This document shows, piece after piece, positions 26,237 to 35,924 of a DNA stretch of 64,000 nt (its first letter is position 1; each line of letters opens with the position of its first letter). Both the position numbers and the translations under genes were made by a program. The stretch comes from Sphingorhabdus sp. YGSMI21 (GTDB lineage Bacteria; Pseudomonadota; Alphaproteobacteria; Sphingomonadales; Sphingomonadaceae): assembly GCF_002776575.1 (NCBI RefSeq), contig NZ_CP022548.1, positions 3,177,001 through 3,241,000 of the forward strand, read 5' to 3'. Under the pieces are notes generated by a model that searched no databases, was not told the DNA's origin, and saw only the letters and a program-made list of their open reading frames with translations.

Positions 26237-27736
26237 TCAGGCTCCGAAAGCCCGCTTCTTTAACTCTTCGGTCGATGCGTCCAATCGGTTACCATCCTCG
26301 GCCGCCAGCTTGTTCGCCATTTGCTTGCCAAGCTCGACGCCAAATTGATCGAATGGATTGATGTTCAGCAAAACCGCATTCACAAAAGTCCGGTGCTCGT
26401 AAAAGGCCAGCAGCGCACCCAGTGAAGATGCTTCCAATTCTTCCAATAATATCGTGACCGAGGGCCTGTCACCCTGATAGTTTCGATGACTGTCATCGGA
26501 TTTTTTGCCCGCCATCAACGCCGCCCCCTGGGCGAAGCAATTGAGTAGCAGGCCGTTATGGTGAGCGGGACTGAGCGAATCCCCCGCTTCTATGACCGCG
26601 AGAAACTCGACCGGGACAAGATGGCTGCCCTGATGCAGAAGCTGGAACACCGCATGCTGGGCATCGGTGCCGACGCCACCCCAGACAATCGGACTGGAAT
26701 GCAGTGCAAGCGGTGCGCCATCCAGCGTTACGGATTTGCCATTGCTTTCCATTTCCAGCTGCTGGAGATAATCCGGCACCAGGCCCAGACGTTCATCATA
26801 GGCAAATACCGCTCTCGTTTCGCATCCGCGAACTTGTGTGTAATATTGGTCGGCAAAGGCGGCAAGGACCGGAATATTCCGCGACCAGGGCGTATCCTGA
26901 AAATGCCGGTCCATTGCGGCAGCCCCGGCCAGCAGATCCGCGAACACATCATAGCCGAGCGCCAGCGCGACGCTGAAGCCGATCGACGACCATAAGGAAT
27001 AACGCCCGCCCACCGTCTCGGAGAATGGCAGGATGCGGGTTTCATCGACTCCCCATTCAACCGCCTGCTCCGGATCGGCGGTCAAGGCGACGACTTGCCC
27101 CCTGGGATCTGCGATACCCTCCTCCGTCATCCAGTCGATTACCGATTGTGCGTTCAACAAAGTCTCTGCGGTGGTGAAGGTTTTGGACGCTATGACCAGC
27201 AACGTCTTGCCTGCATCAAATCGCTCCAGAACCGGTTCGAGTGCCACGCCGTCGATGTTCGAGACCACCGCGAGCTCATATTTCTCGTCACCCAGTTTCA
27301 GAGCTTCGTGCAGCATCTTGGGTCCCAGGGCCGAACCGCCGATACCCAGATGTATGATATGCCTGAACTCACCAAGAGCTCCGGAATCAATCACTTCGAT
27401 CAGGCTCTTCATACGCTGGTGCAGCGCATGGGCATTATCGACACTCGCCGGATTTCCGATTCCGCGTTCTGCGCAATGTTCGGCAGCCCGGCCTTCGCTG
27501 ATATTGACCGGCTCGCCGGCAATCAATGCTTCTCTCTTGGCCGACAGTCCCAAGGTGTCGGCCATATCCCGAAAGGCTCCCACCAGATCCTCGTCAAGAT
27601 GGGTTTTGGAAAAATCGAAATAGAGGCCGGCATGTTGCAACGCGAAGCGGGAGACGCGATCGCCGTCTTTCTCGAACATCTGGTTTAGCGAAAGCTGCGG
27701 CATGGCCTTGATCGTCTGCCAATGGTCTGAAGTCAT
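26237..27736 (-). CDS. pgi: glucose-6-phosphate isomerase
   Basis: A 499-residue sugar isomerase interconverting glucose-6-P and fructose-6-P. The first active-site segment is HLGIGGSALGPKMLHEAL near residue 130. It has VIASKTFTTAETLLNAQS, GGRYSLWSSIGFSVALALG (catalytic region) and the C-terminal NPFDQFGVELGKQMANKL with the active-site Lys. The N-terminal part is shorter than in enterobacteria, but the active-site segments are complete. It is divergent from lepB. Confidence 0.95.
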   Translation of the reverse strand: MTSDHWQTIKAMPQLSLNQMFEKDGDRVSRFALQHAGLYFDFSKTHLDEDLVGAFRDMADTLGLSAKREALIAGEPVNISEGRAAEHCAERGIGNPASVDNAHALHQRMKSLIEVIDSGALGEFRHIIHLGIGGSALGPKMLHEALKLGDEKYELAVVSNIDGVALEPVLERFDAGKTLLVIASKTFTTAETLLNAQSVIDWMTEEGIADPRGQVVALTADPEQAVEWGVDETRILPFSETVGGRYSLWSSIGFSVALALGYDVFADLLAGAAAMDRHFQDTPWSRNIPVLAAFADQYYTQVRGCETRAVFAYDERLGLVPDYLQQLEMESNGKSVTLDGAPLALHSSPIVWGGVGTDAQHAVFQLLHQGSHLVPVEFLAVIEAGDSLSPAHHNGLLLNCFAQGAALMAGKKSDDSHRNYQGDRPSVTILLEELEASSLGALLAFYEHRTFVNAVLLNINPFDQFGVELGKQMANKLAAEDGNRLDASTEELKKRAFGA

Positions 27737-27888
27737 TCAATCATCCAATCTCTGGTTCTGAAATTGCGTGCATCTCGTGGATTACCCAGCCCTATCTGCC
27801 GAACCGGCCCGTCTCAAGTTGAAAATCTCCGCCGGTTCCGGGACGCAAGAAATCTTGACGTCACAGCCATTGTCGGCGAAGGGGCGCC

Positions 27889-28692
27889 ATGGCGCGAAAT
27901 AAAGCAGAACGATCGGAAACGGGCGACTTTGTCGCGTTCCTTGTAAAACTTGCATTGTTCATCCTGATCTTGCGGAGTTTCATTGTCTCTCCCTTCAATA
28001 TTCCATCAGAATCGATGCAGCCCCGGCTGGTCGTCGGAGACTATCTGCTGGTGGCGAAGTGGCCTTACGGCTTTTCCAAATATAGCCTGCCCTTCAACCT
28101 TCCGCTGTTTCCCGGGCGGATATTGGCCAATTCACCCACCCCGGGTGATGTCGTCGTGTTCAAGGCGCCTCCCAGCGCTACAGATGATTATATCAAGCGG
28201 GTGATCGCCCTGTCGGGTGACATCGTCCAGGTTAATAAGGGCGTGGTGTCGATCAACGGCACAGCCGTCAAACGCAAGAGGATCGCGGATTTCGAACATC
28301 CTGTAACTCCCAACAGCCCTTGTTATCGTCCCGAATTTGAAATATCGGCAGGCAACGGCGCGGCAGTGTGCCGCTATCCCCAATTTCAGGAAACGCTGCC
28401 CAACGGCGTCAGCTATCATATTCTGGATATATACGAGAATAGCGAAGGCGATGACACGCAGGCATTTGTTGTCCCGGAAGGCCATATGTTTCTGATGGGA
28501 GACAACCGCGACCGAAGCGCCGACAGCCGTTTTCCTGCGCAAGAGGGGCAGGCAATCGGAATGGTGCCCGAAGAAAATCTTGTCGGCAAAGCCCTGATAT
28601 CTGTGTTCTCGACCGATGGATCGGCCGAATGGATCAAGCCATGGACATGGTTCAGTGCCGCACGCTGGAACCGCATCGGAGAAGGGTTTTGA
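27889..28692 (+). CDS. lepB: signal peptidase I
   Basis: A 267-residue inner-membrane protease that removes Sec signal peptides. One N-terminal membrane anchor (VAFLVKLALFILILRSFIV) is followed by the catalytic Ser42 in PSESMQPRL and the general base Lys103 in TDDYIKRVIALSGD. The box E motif GHMFLMGDNRDRSADSR comes near residue 200. The stop overlaps the TTG start of rnc (TTGA). The lepB-rnc-era order is typical of alphaproteobacteria. Confidence 0.95.
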   Translation: MARNKAERSETGDFVAFLVKLALFILILRSFIVSPFNIPSESMQPRLVVGDYLLVAKWPYGFSKYSLPFNLPLFPGRILANSPTPGDVVVFKAPPSATDDYIKRVIALSGDIVQVNKGVVSINGTAVKRKRIADFEHPVTPNSPCYRPEFEISAGNGAAVCRYPQFQETLPNGVSYHILDIYENSEGDDTQAFVVPEGHMFLMGDNRDRSADSRFPAQEGQAIGMVPEENLVGKALISVFSTDGSAEWIKPWTWFSAARWNRIGEGF

Positions 28693-29357
28693 ACCGTCCG
28701 GAATTTCTTGACTGGATCGCCGAAATCACCGGCAAACGACCGCAGACGCCAGAGCTTTATATCCGGGCTGCAACACACGGCAGTCACGGGCAGAAAGACT
28801 ATCAACGCCTGGAATTTCTCGGCGACCGGGTATTGGGGCTGGTGATTGCGGATCATCTCTATCACCAGTTTCCGCAGGAACCCGAAGGCCAATTGTCGCA
28901 GCGGCTCAACGGTCTGGTTTCCGGTTCGGTATGTGGCGATGTCGCACGGCAGATAGGCGTTGGCGATCACATCCTGCTGGGCAAGCAAGCGCGAGACGAT
29001 GGCGCGCGGCAAAGCATGAAGGTTCTTGGCGACGTGATGGAGTCTCTGATCGGCGCCGTCTATATTGACCATGGCATGGAGACCGCACGCAGCTTCATTC
29101 TCCACCATTGGGAAAGCCGTTTTACCACCACCGTTGCCGATATCAGGCACCCCAAATCTGCACTGCAGGAATGGGCTGCGGCCAATAATCGCAAGATCCC
29201 GACCTATGAACTGGTCGACAAAAGCGGCCCCCATCACGATCTGAAGTTCACCGTTAGGGTGCAAGTCAACAATATTGGTGAAGTCGAAGCTACGGCTTCG
29301 GCGATCCAGGCAGCTGAAACCGAAGCGGCCAAGAAATTTCTGGAAAAATTCACATGA
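28689..29357 (+). CDS. rnc: ribonuclease III
   Basis: A 222-residue double-strand RNA endonuclease that processes rRNA and some mRNAs. The RNase III signature YQRLEFLGDRVL is at about residues 38-49. The second acidic metal cluster is in DVMESLIGAVYID. A C-terminal double-stranded-RNA-binding domain starts near HPKSALQEWAA and ends AETEAAKKFLEKF. The open frame starts earlier at 28629, but TTG 28689 overlaps the lepB stop, follows GGAGAAGG and gives a normal length, so it is preferred. era starts on its stop (ATGA). Confidence 0.94.
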   Translation: MNRPEFLDWIAEITGKRPQTPELYIRAATHGSHGQKDYQRLEFLGDRVLGLVIADHLYHQFPQEPEGQLSQRLNGLVSGSVCGDVARQIGVGDHILLGKQARDDGARQSMKVLGDVMESLIGAVYIDHGMETARSFILHHWESRFTTTVADIRHPKSALQEWAAANNRKIPTYELVDKSGPHHDLKFTVRVQVNNIGEVEATASAIQAAETEAAKKFLEKFT

Positions 29358-30247
29358 TGCAAAAATGCGGCGTAGTGGCATTGATAGGCGCCCCCAATGC
29401 GGGCAAATCAACCCTGATCAATGCTCTGGTAGGGCAGAAAGTCGCGATCACCAGCTCCAAGCCGCAAACAACAAGGACGCGGCTTTTGGGCATTGCGATC
29501 GAGGACGACACCCAGCTTCTGCTAGTCGACACGCCAGGCATTTTCGAACCGCATCGCCGCCTTGACCGGGCAATGGTCTCCGCTGCTTGGGAGGGTGCGG
29601 AAGACGCCGATATCATCGTCTTGCTCGTTGATGCACGCGCCGGTCTCGGGACGAAGGTCACTTCGATCGTGGAGCGCATCAAGCATCGTTCCGAAAAGAC
29701 CATACTCGTCATGAACAAAGTCGACATTGCCGCCAAGGACAAGATGCTGGGCCATGTCGTCAAGCTGCATGAATTGGCTGATTTCGACGAAACATTCTTT
29801 GTCAGCGCCAAAACCGGCGACGGTCTGGAGGAATTGCGATCATTCCTGGTAGAAGCGATGCCTGAAGGCCCCTGGCACTTTCCTGCCGATCAGGTGTCCG
29901 ATGCCAGTGAGCGTATACTAGCGGCGGAGATCACCCGCGAGCAGGTGTTTCGGCAGTTGCACGCAGAATTGCCCTACGCGACTGCCATCGCGATGGAACA
30001 ATATAAGGAGCGCCCTGATGGTTCGCTCGAGATCCATCAGCAAATCCTCGTCGAAAAGGCGAGTCAGAAAGCTATCATTCTTGGCAAGGGTGGCCACCAG
30101 ATAAAGGAAATCGGTGCAAAAGCCCGGGCTGAACTGTCCGGCATATTGGGCAAGCCCGTCCATCTTTATCTACACGTCAAGGTCAGTGCGAACTGGGACG
30201 AGGACCGCAGCCTTTATCAGGATATGGGGCTCGACTGGGTCAAATAG
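29354..30247 (+). CDS. era: GTPase Era
   Basis: A 297-residue GTPase that binds the 3' end of 16S rRNA during small-subunit assembly. The G1 loop GAPNAGKSTLIN is near residue 12, then KPQTTRTRLLGI (G2), DTPGIFEPHRRLDRAMV (G3) and NKVD (G4, near residue 120). The C-terminal KH domain has IILGKGGHQIKEIGAKAR near residue 237. Start ATG 29354 overlaps the rnc stop; ATG 29357 is an equal alternative. RecO, the usual next gene, is absent here. Confidence 0.97.
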   Translation: MMQKCGVVALIGAPNAGKSTLINALVGQKVAITSSKPQTTRTRLLGIAIEDDTQLLLVDTPGIFEPHRRLDRAMVSAAWEGAEDADIIVLLVDARAGLGTKVTSIVERIKHRSEKTILVMNKVDIAAKDKMLGHVVKLHELADFDETFFVSAKTGDGLEELRSFLVEAMPEGPWHFPADQVSDASERILAAEITREQVFRQLHAELPYATAIAMEQYKERPDGSLEIHQQILVEKASQKAIILGKGGHQIKEIGAKARAELSGILGKPVHLYLHVKVSANWDEDRSLYQDMGLDWVK

Positions 30248-30441
30248 CCTGCTGCAATATGGCGAATTCAGAAATCGTCATGGCAGACGGCCGCTGTGAC
30301 CCAACCATGCTCTGACAAGCAATGAGATTCAGCGCCATCGATCCGCGAGATTTCAGGACCGGCTTGCGCATATTCCGCGTTCAATCGAGCAAATCTTAGT
30401 AATAAATTAGCCTTTTTTGCCGATGGTTTTCAGCGGGGGGA

Positions 30442-31932
30442 TTGCGTTTTGAACTGAGGACGATCTTGCAAAATTGGATATCAGAATTGGCCGCCATGCG
30501 CCATATCACCGTGCGCGCTGCTTTAGTGGCTGCCCTCTTCTGCATCAACTCGCTGATTGTCATCGCGGCGTCCAATTATACCGGCGGCTTCGCCGCCCTC
30601 TGGTCCGCCAATGCCAGCCTGGTATTCATGTTGATGATCTTTCCACGGAAAGAGCATCCGGTCTACTGCGTCAGTGTTTTCTTCGCGAGCCTTGCGGTCA
30701 ATCTTTTCTCCGGCTTTCCGATGGAAACGGCTCTGCTCTATTCGTTCTCCAACGTGCTGGAGGCGGTGCTGGTGTTCCTTGCCCTCGTGCGCCTCCGATT
30801 TCCGAGGACCGGATTATATAATCCTGCCCAGTTGTTCGAGTTTGGCATAGTTGCGACCGCGGTGACCGCTATTTCGGCAACCACCGCGTCTCTGGGCAAC
30901 CTTGAGGAGTTCGGGAATGCGTGGCTGTCCTGGTTCGCGTCAGACTTGCTGGGATTGCTGATATTTTTGCCCTGCTTCAATATCATTCACGCAACAATCA
31001 CGGGCACCGAAAAATATATATGGCCCGGGCATAGATGGCTCGAGTTTGCCGGCATTATGTTTCTGGTATTTGCCGTTTCGGCGGTGGCGCTCGTTCAGTC
31101 AGCGGTTCCTCTGTTATTCCTGACGGCAATCCCGGTTTTCATCGCCGTATTCCGCTTCGGTCCGTTCGGCGGGATGGCCTCCACCCTCATGGCTGCGATC
31201 GTGGCAGAATTTTTCACACTTTCCGGCTTTGGTCCGATCGCCGGACTGGATGCAAACCAGATCACCAAGATTTTCGTCCTTCAAGCCTATATCGCAAGCC
31301 AGCTCATGCTTGCACTGCCGATTGCGTCCCTGCTTGCCGATCGGCAGAGCAAGGTCGAGAAGATCATTGAAAACGAAAAGCTACTGCGCATCCTGGCCGA
31401 GAAAGACCATCGGAAAGCGGAAGAGGCCAAGTTGCAGAAAATGCGTCTGCTCGCCCGCGACGAATTGACCGGCCTTTCCTCCCGTCGCCATGTCATGGAG
31501 CAATGTGAGCAAGCTCTGCACCGCGCCCAAAAGGGTAACAGGACCTTTTCGATCGCAATTTTCGATGTCGACAATTTCAAGTCGGTGAACGACCAGTTCG
31601 GTCACGCTGTCGGAGACGATATCCTCCGGATGATCGGCAAGATCTGTAAGCGCACCAAATCCCGAAATCATCTGATTGGCCGGATTGGCGGTGAGGAGTT
31701 CCTGATGTTGATGCCCAACAGCTCGATTGCAGAGGCGGAAGCACATGTCGAAAGACTTCGTCTCGCCATCATGGACGCAAGGTTGCTTGAGCCCGACATC
31801 GGGGTCACGGTAAGCGCAGGACTGGCCGACAGCTCCGGGTTCCACGACCTGAAAGAGATGTTATTGCTTGCTGACAAGGCATTATATGCTGCCAAACATG
31901 GTGGTCGCAATCGTCTGGAAATCGCTGCCTAG
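30442..31932 (+). CDS. diguanylate cyclase with MASE1 membrane sensor domain
   Basis: A protein of about 490 residues. The first 300 residues form an eight-helix MASE1-type sensor, opening with VRAALVAALFCINSLIVIA and with NASLVFMLMIFPRKEHP. A short coiled coil (KVEKIIENEKLLRILAEKDHRKAEEAKLQK) leads to a GGDEF domain starting RDELTGLSSRRH. The active site reads RIGGEEFLML. The product-inhibition RxxD site is not seen where expected (RNHL before the GGEEF loop). Starts are uncertain: TTG 30442, TTG 30466 (preceded by GAGGA) or ATG 30496. It makes c-di-GMP in response to an unknown signal. Confidence 0.9.
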   Translation: MRFELRTILQNWISELAAMRHITVRAALVAALFCINSLIVIAASNYTGGFAALWSANASLVFMLMIFPRKEHPVYCVSVFFASLAVNLFSGFPMETALLYSFSNVLEAVLVFLALVRLRFPRTGLYNPAQLFEFGIVATAVTAISATTASLGNLEEFGNAWLSWFASDLLGLLIFLPCFNIIHATITGTEKYIWPGHRWLEFAGIMFLVFAVSAVALVQSAVPLLFLTAIPVFIAVFRFGPFGGMASTLMAAIVAEFFTLSGFGPIAGLDANQITKIFVLQAYIASQLMLALPIASLLADRQSKVEKIIENEKLLRILAEKDHRKAEEAKLQKMRLLARDELTGLSSRRHVMEQCEQALHRAQKGNRTFSIAIFDVDNFKSVNDQFGHAVGDDILRMIGKICKRTKSRNHLIGRIGGEEFLMLMPNSSIAEAEAHVERLRLAIMDARLLEPDIGVTVSAGLADSSGFHDLKEMLLLADKALYAAKHGGRNRLEIAA

Positions 31933-32082
31933 CTTTCGGTTTTCGTGGCCCACGGAATGAGAGCATCACGTTTGCCGACCGGAAATTCACCCGTCCGCCG
32001 AACCGCGCAGGCTGCAACGGGTTGTCAAGCTTTCGCGTTCTTCTGGCAGACGCAAAGCGCGGCAAACCATCAAGGCCCCTTC

Positions 32083-34677
32083 TTATTCGGACTTTGCCTT
32101 TGCCGGCGCTTTCTTGGCGGCGGGTTTCTTCTTCGCTGCTGGTTTTTTCTTGGCAGCAGGCTTCTTCTTCGCCGCCGCCTTTTTCTTCGGAGCAGCTTTC
32201 TTGGCCCGCTTTTTCGCCGGTCCCTTTGCTGCGCGATCATCGATCAGCTGTGCCGCTTCTTCCAGTGTCAGCTGATCTTTGTCGACCGTCTTCGGCAGGG
32301 ACGCATTGGTTGTGCCATCAGTGACATAAGGACCATAGCGGCCATCCATCAGCTTGATCTCGGACTCGGTGCGCGGATGCTTGCCCATGATCTTGAGCGG
32401 TTCCATCTTGCCCCGGCCACGACCACCGCCATTTTTGGCAGCATCCGCCAATTTGGCGACGGCAGCGTTCATGCCGATTTCGAACACTTCCATGGTGCTT
32501 TCGAGACGCGCTGATTTGCCATCATGGCTCAGATAAGGACCATAGCGACCGATTTGCGCCATCACGGGTTCGCTGGTTTCCGGGTGCTTGCCAACTTCGC
32601 GAGGCAACGAAAGCAGCTTCACAGCCCATTCGAGGCCAAATTCGTCGGCCGGGATATCCTTGGGTATGGAAGAACGCTTGGCTTCCTTTCCCTCCCCTTT
32701 TTCGACATAGGGTCCGAAGCGCCCGACCTTCTTGGTGATTTTCTCGTCACTGTCGGGATCGACACCCAGTTCCTGCGGGCCCTCATCCGCATCCGCATTG
32801 GCGCCACCGCCCTGCGCGAAACGCCGGGTGAACTTGCATTCCGGATAGTTGGAACAGGCGACAAATGCACCGAAACGACCACCACGCAGCGCCAACTTGC
32901 CTTCGTTGCAACGCGGGCAAAGTCGCGGGTCGGTGCCGTCTTCCTTTTCGGGAAACAGATAATCGCTGAGGAACGTGTCCAGTTCCGCGGTAACTTCCGA
33001 AGGAAGTTTCTCCATAACTTCAACCGTCTTTGGTTTGAAATCGTGCCAGAAAGCTTCCAGAATGGCCTGCCATTGCGCGCGCCCTCCGCTGACTTCGTCG
33101 AGTTCATCCTCGAGACCCGCGGTATAGTCATAGGCTACATAGCGATCGAAGAAACGTTCGAGAAAGCCAGTCAGCAGCCGCCCGCTTTCCTCAGCAAAAA
33201 AGCGGTTTTTCTCGATCCGGACATAGGCTCGGTCCTTTAGCGTCTTGATGATCGATGCATAGGTCGATGGCCGTCCAATACCCAGTTCTTCCATCTTCTT
33301 GACCAGGCTGGCTTCGCTGTAGCGCGGCGGTGGCTGGGTGAAATGCTGGGAAGCATCGACGGATTTCTTCGCTGGGCTGTCGCCTTTGGACATGGCTGGC
33401 AGCAAGCCGTCATCATCATCCTTGTCGTCATCGCGACCTTCTTCGTAAAGCGCCAGGAAACCGGGGAATTTTACGACCTGTCCGTTTGCCCTGAGGCCGG
33501 TTTTACCGGTGCCATCGAGCATTTCAACGGTGGTGCGTTCGAGCCGGGCCGATGCCATCTGGCTGGCCATCGCACGCTTGAGAATCAAATCGTAAAGCTT
33601 CGCATGATCGCCGCTTCCGACGGTCCGCTTGGAAAAGCTGGTCGGACGGATCGCTTCATGCGCTTCCTGCGCATTTTTTGCCTTGGATTTGTAAATCCGC
33701 GGACTGTCCGGAACATAGCTGGCGTCATAGCGATCGGTGATCGCCTTGCGCGCGGCAGAAATGGCGCTACCGTCCATCTGGACGCCGTCGGTTCGCATAT
33801 AGGTAATCGCGCCGTCTTCATAAAGTTGCTGGGCAATCCGCATGGTTTGACTGGCAGAATAGCCGAGCTTGCGCGCTGCTTCCTGTTGCAGGGTCGAAGT
33901 GGTGAACGGCGGCGGCGGATTGCGGGTAAGCGGCTTGGTTTCGATCGATTCGACCGTGAACAAGCCATTTTCAACGGCGGTCTTCGCAAGCATCGCTTGC
34001 TCTTCCGTCGCGAGATCCATTTTGCCGAGTTTCTTGCCGTCGTGGATCGTCAGCCGGGCTTCAAACGCCTGACCGCCCTGCTCCATCTGTGCGCTGACAG
34101 ACCAGTATTCCTGCGGTTTGAAGGCCTCTATCTCCCGTTCCCGTTCAACGATTAGTCGAAGCGAGACCGATTGCACGCGGCCCGCAGATTTCGCGCCAGG
34201 CAACTTGCGCCACAATACCGGCGACAAGGTAAAGCCCACGAGATAGTCCAGAGCCCGGCGAGCGCGATAGGCGTCGATCAGATCTTCATCCAGCGAGCGG
34301 GGATGCGCCATCGCATCTGTCACCGCAGCTTTGGTAATTGCATTGAACGTGACACGGTCGACTTTTTCGGGAAGCGCTTTCTTGTTCCGCAGCACTTCCT
34401 GCACGTGCCAGCTGATCGCCTCACCTTCGCGGTCAGGGTCGGTCGCGAGGATCAATCGCGTCGCTTTCTTCGACTCGGCGGTGATCTCTTTCAGCTGCTT
34501 CGCCTTGTCGGGATAGTTCTGCCAGGTCATGGCAAATCCCTCGTCCGGATCGACCGAACCATCCTTGGGTGGAAGGTCGCGAATATGGCCGTAGGACGCC
34601 AACACCTTGAAATCCGATCCCAGATATTTTTCGATGGTTTTGGCTTTGGCGGGTGACTCGACGATAACTAGCTGCAT
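32083..34677 (-). CDS. topA: DNA topoisomerase I
   Basis: An 864-residue type IA topoisomerase that relaxes negative supercoils. The Toprim domain begins MQLVIVESPAKAKTIEKYLG and has DPDREGEAISWHV near residue 110. The active-site Tyr lies in GAITYMRTDGVQMD near residue 300. One four-Cys zinc ribbon (CPRCNEGKLALRGGRFGAFV with CSNYPEC) is followed by several Cys-less ribbon-like repeats with GRYGPYL/GRFGPYV. The last 45 residues are a Lys/Ala-rich repeat (AAKKKP units) that probably adds non-specific DNA binding. It lies downstream of dprA and plsY. Confidence 0.97.
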   Translation of the reverse strand: MQLVIVESPAKAKTIEKYLGSDFKVLASYGHIRDLPPKDGSVDPDEGFAMTWQNYPDKAKQLKEITAESKKATRLILATDPDREGEAISWHVQEVLRNKKALPEKVDRVTFNAITKAAVTDAMAHPRSLDEDLIDAYRARRALDYLVGFTLSPVLWRKLPGAKSAGRVQSVSLRLIVEREREIEAFKPQEYWSVSAQMEQGGQAFEARLTIHDGKKLGKMDLATEEQAMLAKTAVENGLFTVESIETKPLTRNPPPPFTTSTLQQEAARKLGYSASQTMRIAQQLYEDGAITYMRTDGVQMDGSAISAARKAITDRYDASYVPDSPRIYKSKAKNAQEAHEAIRPTSFSKRTVGSGDHAKLYDLILKRAMASQMASARLERTTVEMLDGTGKTGLRANGQVVKFPGFLALYEEGRDDDKDDDDGLLPAMSKGDSPAKKSVDASQHFTQPPPRYSEASLVKKMEELGIGRPSTYASIIKTLKDRAYVRIEKNRFFAEESGRLLTGFLERFFDRYVAYDYTAGLEDELDEVSGGRAQWQAILEAFWHDFKPKTVEVMEKLPSEVTAELDTFLSDYLFPEKEDGTDPRLCPRCNEGKLALRGGRFGAFVACSNYPECKFTRRFAQGGGANADADEGPQELGVDPDSDEKITKKVGRFGPYVEKGEGKEAKRSSIPKDIPADEFGLEWAVKLLSLPREVGKHPETSEPVMAQIGRYGPYLSHDGKSARLESTMEVFEIGMNAAVAKLADAAKNGGGRGRGKMEPLKIMGKHPRTESEIKLMDGRYGPYVTDGTTNASLPKTVDKDQLTLEEAAQLIDDRAAKGPAKKRAKKAAPKKKAAAKKKPAAKKKPAAKKKPAAKKAPAKAKSE

Positions 34678-34800
34678 ATGTTCCGATTTTCTCTGTTCTC
34701 ACGTATACGCGCGAGGCTGTGGCAGGGATTGGGTCTAGGTCAAGGCCCTGATTGAAGAATTTTGTCAATGGCGATTGAAAACCAGCCTGTCCACCAGCGA

Positions 34801-35919
34801 TCAGTTTGTGAGGCTGACCCGGGCACCGGCATGACGCGTCAGTCGACCGGCCAGTTCCAGTTCAAGCAGCGCCAACTGCACCGTTGGCGCGGCCAGTCCC
34901 GACTGCCTGACCAGTTCATCAACCGCAACCGGCGTCATCCCGAGCAATTCGAGCACTGGCGTCCGCTCCGAGCCATTCAGGTCCGTCACAGCCGCTTCGT
35001 ACAGGATGGCATCTTCCCGGTTGGCGCGCAGTTCATTCCCGTGATTCGCGGCTTCTGCCCGATCATCGAAATGGCGAATCAATTCCAGTATATCGTCAAC
35101 CGACTGGATCAGGGTCGCGCCCTCGCGGATCAGCATGTTACAGCCTCTCGATCTCGGATCCAGCGGCGAGCCGGGCACGGCCATGACCTGTCGACCGGCT
35201 TCTGCCGCCAGCCTTGCCGTGATCAATGACCCGGAGCGTGGGGCCGCTTCGATGACCACAGTCCCTCTCGCCAGACCGGCGATGATCCGGTTGCGATAGG
35301 GGAAATGACGGGCGCGGGGTTCGGTCCCCGGCGGCTGTTCTGCGAGCAACAGACCGCATTCTGCTATCGTCCGCTGCAGGCCCTCGTTTTCCGGTGGATA
35401 GAAGACATCCAGCCCACCCGCGATGACAGCGATCGTGGCCTTACCCAGCGAGCCTTGATGGGCAGCGGTATCAATGCCCTTTGCCAGCCCCGACACGATG
35501 GAAATCCCTGCCTCGGCAACGCTGTTGGCCAAGTCGCGAGCGAACCGACAAGCAGCAGCCGAAGCATTTCTGGCCCCAACCATCGCGACCATGGGCTTTT
35601 GCAAAAGCCCGAGCCGGCCTTGCCACAGCAGGACCGGCGGCGGGTTGCCAAGCTCTGCCAGCAACACCGGGTAAGCTGCATCACCGAGAAACAGACATTC
35701 TGCCCCCAGATTGCGAATCGACTGCAGTTCCGCGTCAATTCGTCTGGCGTCAGCTATTCGGGGTGACCGACCGCCGCCACGAGCGGCCAGATCGGGGATC
35801 GCCTCCAGCGCGCGCGCTGCGGTTCCGAAACGCCTGATCAGTTGCTGATAGGTAACTGGTCCGATATTTTCGGATCGGATAAGCCGGAGTCGGTCAAACG
35901 CTTCCTGGCTTTCTCCCAT
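34801..35919 (-). CDS. dprA: DNA-processing protein DprA
   Basis: A 372-residue protein that loads RecA on incoming single-stranded DNA. The Rossmann-like core contains VSGLAKGIDTAAHQGSL, VIAGGLDVFYPPENEGL and SGSLITARLAAEAGRQVMAV, all hallmark DprA motifs. An N-terminal helix-hairpin-like segment opens it, and a C-terminal winged-helix domain (VDELVRQSGLAAPTVQLALLEL) closes it. plsY ends 5 bases before its start. topA follows after 123 bases. Confidence 0.95.
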   Translation of the reverse strand: MGESQEAFDRLRLIRSENIGPVTYQQLIRRFGTAARALEAIPDLAARGGGRSPRIADARRIDAELQSIRNLGAECLFLGDAAYPVLLAELGNPPPVLLWQGRLGLLQKPMVAMVGARNASAAACRFARDLANSVAEAGISIVSGLAKGIDTAAHQGSLGKATIAVIAGGLDVFYPPENEGLQRTIAECGLLLAEQPPGTEPRARHFPYRNRIIAGLARGTVVIEAAPRSGSLITARLAAEAGRQVMAVPGSPLDPRSRGCNMLIREGATLIQSVDDILELIRHFDDRAEAANHGNELRANREDAILYEAAVTDLNGSERTPVLELLGMTPVAVDELVRQSGLAAPTVQLALLELELAGRLTRHAGARVSLTN

Positions 35920-35924
35920 TCACT

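Noticed and set aside
32083..32220. Tandem repeat in the topA 3' end as a separate repeat element
   Set aside because: The repetition is explained by the Lys/Ala/Pro-rich TopA tail and is common in alphaproteobacterial TopA.
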